Source: Pseudovibrio exalbescens DSM 16456 (GTDB lineage Bacteria; Pseudomonadota; Alphaproteobacteria; Rhizobiales; Stappiaceae). Taken from it: a DNA stretch of 64,000 nt. Below the pieces are notes generated by a model that worked only from the letters and a program-made list of their open reading frames with translations, had not been told where the DNA came from and did no database searches. Of this stretch, positions 62,460 to 64,000 are shown piece after piece (the first letter of the stretch is position 1; each line of letters starts with the position of its first letter). Where the stretch lies: assembly GCF_000422785.1 (NCBI RefSeq), contig NZ_AUGS01000019.1, forward strand, positions 1-64,000, in the 5' to 3' direction. The position numbers and the translations under genes are program-made.

Positions 62460-64000
62460 TTACCAGCGAACTCGCAAGCCCGCACGCCCTGCCACGCTGT
62501 AGCTATCCGAGAAGTGGGCAAGGCTCGTATCCGCCGACATTTGGCCAAACACCGCAAAACGATCATCTTTCCAAGAGTAGGTGCCGCCGACCTCAAGGCC
62601 GCCCCAGAGGCGGTCTTGCCTGGATGTCAGATCCACCCCGGAGACATCGACCGTTGAACCGTCAAGGAACTCGCCGAACAGGTTGGCCAGGCCATAGTAA
62701 TTCAGCCGATTTGTCGAACCATTGTCGTCGCTCCATTGGCGCTGATGCTCAGCTGCCACGCCCAGACGCCCGCGCAGGCTGTCTGCACGATCCAGTGAGA
62801 CCCTGGCTGCAGTCATGTTTTGCAGTGTCATGCCAAAGCTGTTGAAGCCCACATTGGCGTAAACCAGTTGCGCTTGCGGCGTGACTATCCAGTCTGAATG
62901 GACGGCGTATTCTTGCCCCACCTCCAGGCTGATGGCTGCGCCATGCGCATCATTGTCGTTGCTCAGGTTGCCCAACAGGTCAGACCTCAGATCGCTTTCG
63001 TACCAATTGATCTGTCCTTGAGCATCCGCGTAGAGGCCTTGCTCCCCGTACCATGTCAGGGTAGCCCCCACACCCAACCCGTGGGTGTCGATGGACCCGT
63101 TGCCGAAGAACGACGAAACGTCCATGTCTGATCGCGCATACTGGCCGGTGAAACCAAGCATGATCAGGTTGTTCGCATCTTCCATGACCGGCAGATCGAC
63201 CCCGACCTGAATCAAGCCCGAGCTGGTGTCAAACGTGGTATCACTGGTTGTCCGCGCCGGTTCGAACGACGCAAACGCCCCTTCAACCCGCCCCCATACT
63301 TCTCCGCGTTCACACCTGTCTTTGCCCCGATTTTGCAGTCGTTCCTGATCGCAGAAACTGAGGGTCGAGCCTGACCAGACGCGGTCGCCAACCCGTTGGC
63401 GAAGGCTTGGCAGATCTGTCAATTGCATCAAGGTCTGAGGGTAGGCTTCAAATATGGGCACGCCTGGCTGATACAATGGTCCGCTGGGCCCATCCGGCAT
63501 GGCATCTGTAACTTGAGATTCCAGATACCAGCTGCCATCGCCCTTCTGCCGCCAGGCATACGCGAACGCGCCTGCGATAATCGCATCCTCCCCCGTATCG
63601 GGCAAAACATAATCACCATTGGCGAGCGCAAACTGGCCATTAGAATTGCCACCCACTTCCACGACCAGAATGCCGTTGTTGGTTTGAGCCCCAGTGCCTC
63701 CAACGTTGGTAACAAACACATTTGTTGTACCAGAGGTGTCGCCGGAAATGGTGAGGCGATCTGTTGGCGAGGCATCGTCCCCAAGCACGGTTTGAACCCG
63801 CAAGGTGCCATCCTGTCCAACATAGTTGCCGGTGATGGTGAAGGTGTCGGCAGGCCCGGACGTGCCGTTTGTCAGGTCTATGATACCAGCATTGGTCACA
63901 ATGAGGGGAGGAGATCCAGAAAGCGTGGAGAGTTCCGGATTGACACCATCGCCGCCAAACAAGGTGGACGTTGCATCGACGTTGATTGCGTTTCCGTCAA
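62460..64000 (-). CDS. Autotransporter, C-terminal part (continues past window end)
   Basis: The open frame runs from the stop at 62460 to the window end, at least 512 residues. The visible passenger end is rich in Gly, Thr, Asn and Asp with short repeats (GNAINVDATSTLFGGDG, SGDTSGTTNVFVTNVGGTG), typical of a beta-helix, with a pertactin-like region near PQTLMQLTDLPSLRQRVGDR. The last ~280 residues form an autotransporter beta-barrel (VWGRVEGAFASFEPA, GLGVGATLTWYGEQGLYADA, VTPQAQLVYANVGF), ending in the aromatic signature RVRW. It is a type Va secreted adhesin or enzyme; the passenger function lies outside the window. Confidence 0.88.
   Translation of the reverse strand, partial: DGNAINVDATSTLFGGDGVNPELSTLSGSPPLIVTNAGIIDLTNGTSGPADTFTITGNYVGQDGTLRVQTVLGDDASPTDRLTISGDTSGTTNVFVTNVGGTGAQTNNGILVVEVGGNSNGQFALANGDYVLPDTGEDAIIAGAFAYAWRQKGDGSWYLESQVTDAMPDGPSGPLYQPGVPIFEAYPQTLMQLTDLPSLRQRVGDRVWSGSTLSFCDQERLQNRGKDRCERGEVWGRVEGAFASFEPARTTSDTTFDTSSGLIQVGVDLPVMEDANNLIMLGFTGQYARSDMDVSSFFGNGSIDTHGLGVGATLTWYGEQGLYADAQGQINWYESDLRSDLLGNLSNDNDAHGAAISLEVGQEYAVHSDWIVTPQAQLVYANVGFNSFGMTLQNMTAARVSLDRADSLRGRLGVAAEHQRQWSDDNGSTNRLNYYGLANLFGEFLDGSTVDVSGVDLTSRQDRLWGGLEVGGTYSWKDDRFAVFGQMSADTSLAHFSDSYSVAGRAGLRVRW

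Overview
The window looks like an alphaproteobacterial chromosome segment, probably from a marine, host-associated or sediment bacterium. This rests on moderate GC with dense coding, an RhtX-type siderophore importer, an ACR3 arsenite operon, paired DUF1826/COG0523 zinc-response genes, and IS30, IS5-type, ISNCY and IS3 insertion sequences of kinds common in Rhizobiales/Rhodobacterales. A Stappiaceae-like host (for example Pseudovibrio or Roseibium) is only a guess. I found no rRNA, tRNA or CRISPR array.

Region 1 (1-4.3 kb): the end of an IS5-like transposase, then a three-gene unit of a retropepsin-like 'ATP-dependent zinc protease' (RimB type), the RimK ATP-grasp ligase and an AstE/aspartoacylase-like deacylase, followed by a convergent chemoreceptor. 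Region 2 (4.6-13.9 kb): a surface-glycan locus. Rightward genes are an FkbM methyltransferase, a capsule-synthesis-like protein and a GT4 glycosyltransferase. Leftward genes are UDP-galactopyranose mutase, a GlfT2-like galactofuranosyltransferase and a large fusion of polysaccharide pyruvyl transferase, beta-sandwich and nitroreductase. It would make a galactofuranose-containing, possibly pyruvylated or methylated surface polymer.

Region 3 (14-24.3 kb): gshA (E. coli type), a MarR regulator, an HBM/HAMP chemoreceptor, a DUF707-like protein, moeA, a fumarylacetoacetase-family enzyme and the arsR-acr3-arsC operon. The arsR start codon lies inside a perfect 26-bp palindrome. Region 4 (24.3-37.4 kb): an RND efflux pump with its adaptor, a beta-lactamase-fold hydrolase, a divergent DUF1826/COG0523 pair with two tandem Zur-like boxes between the genes, a GH20 hexosaminidase and a membrane alpha/beta hydrolase.

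Region 5 (37.8-53.2 kb): accessory DNA. It holds an IS30 copy with an internal deletion, a fused ISNCY/IS3 remnant, an ArsR-type regulator with NIPSNAP and ABM monooxygenase genes, an orphan NucS-like nuclease, a LysR gene, a frameshifted ABC exporter, a broken GrpB-like gene, a ClpP-like periplasmic protein, GST, a quinone-oxidoreductase-like dehydrogenase beside a broken LysR, a VOC protein and a HipBA toxin-antitoxin. Region 6 (53.4-64 kb): an MFS pump with a divergent AraC regulator, a siderophore-uptake cluster (RhtX-like importer, TonB receptor, DUF2218-SIP reductase), a TIGR03032 protein and the C-terminal part of an autotransporter that runs off the window.
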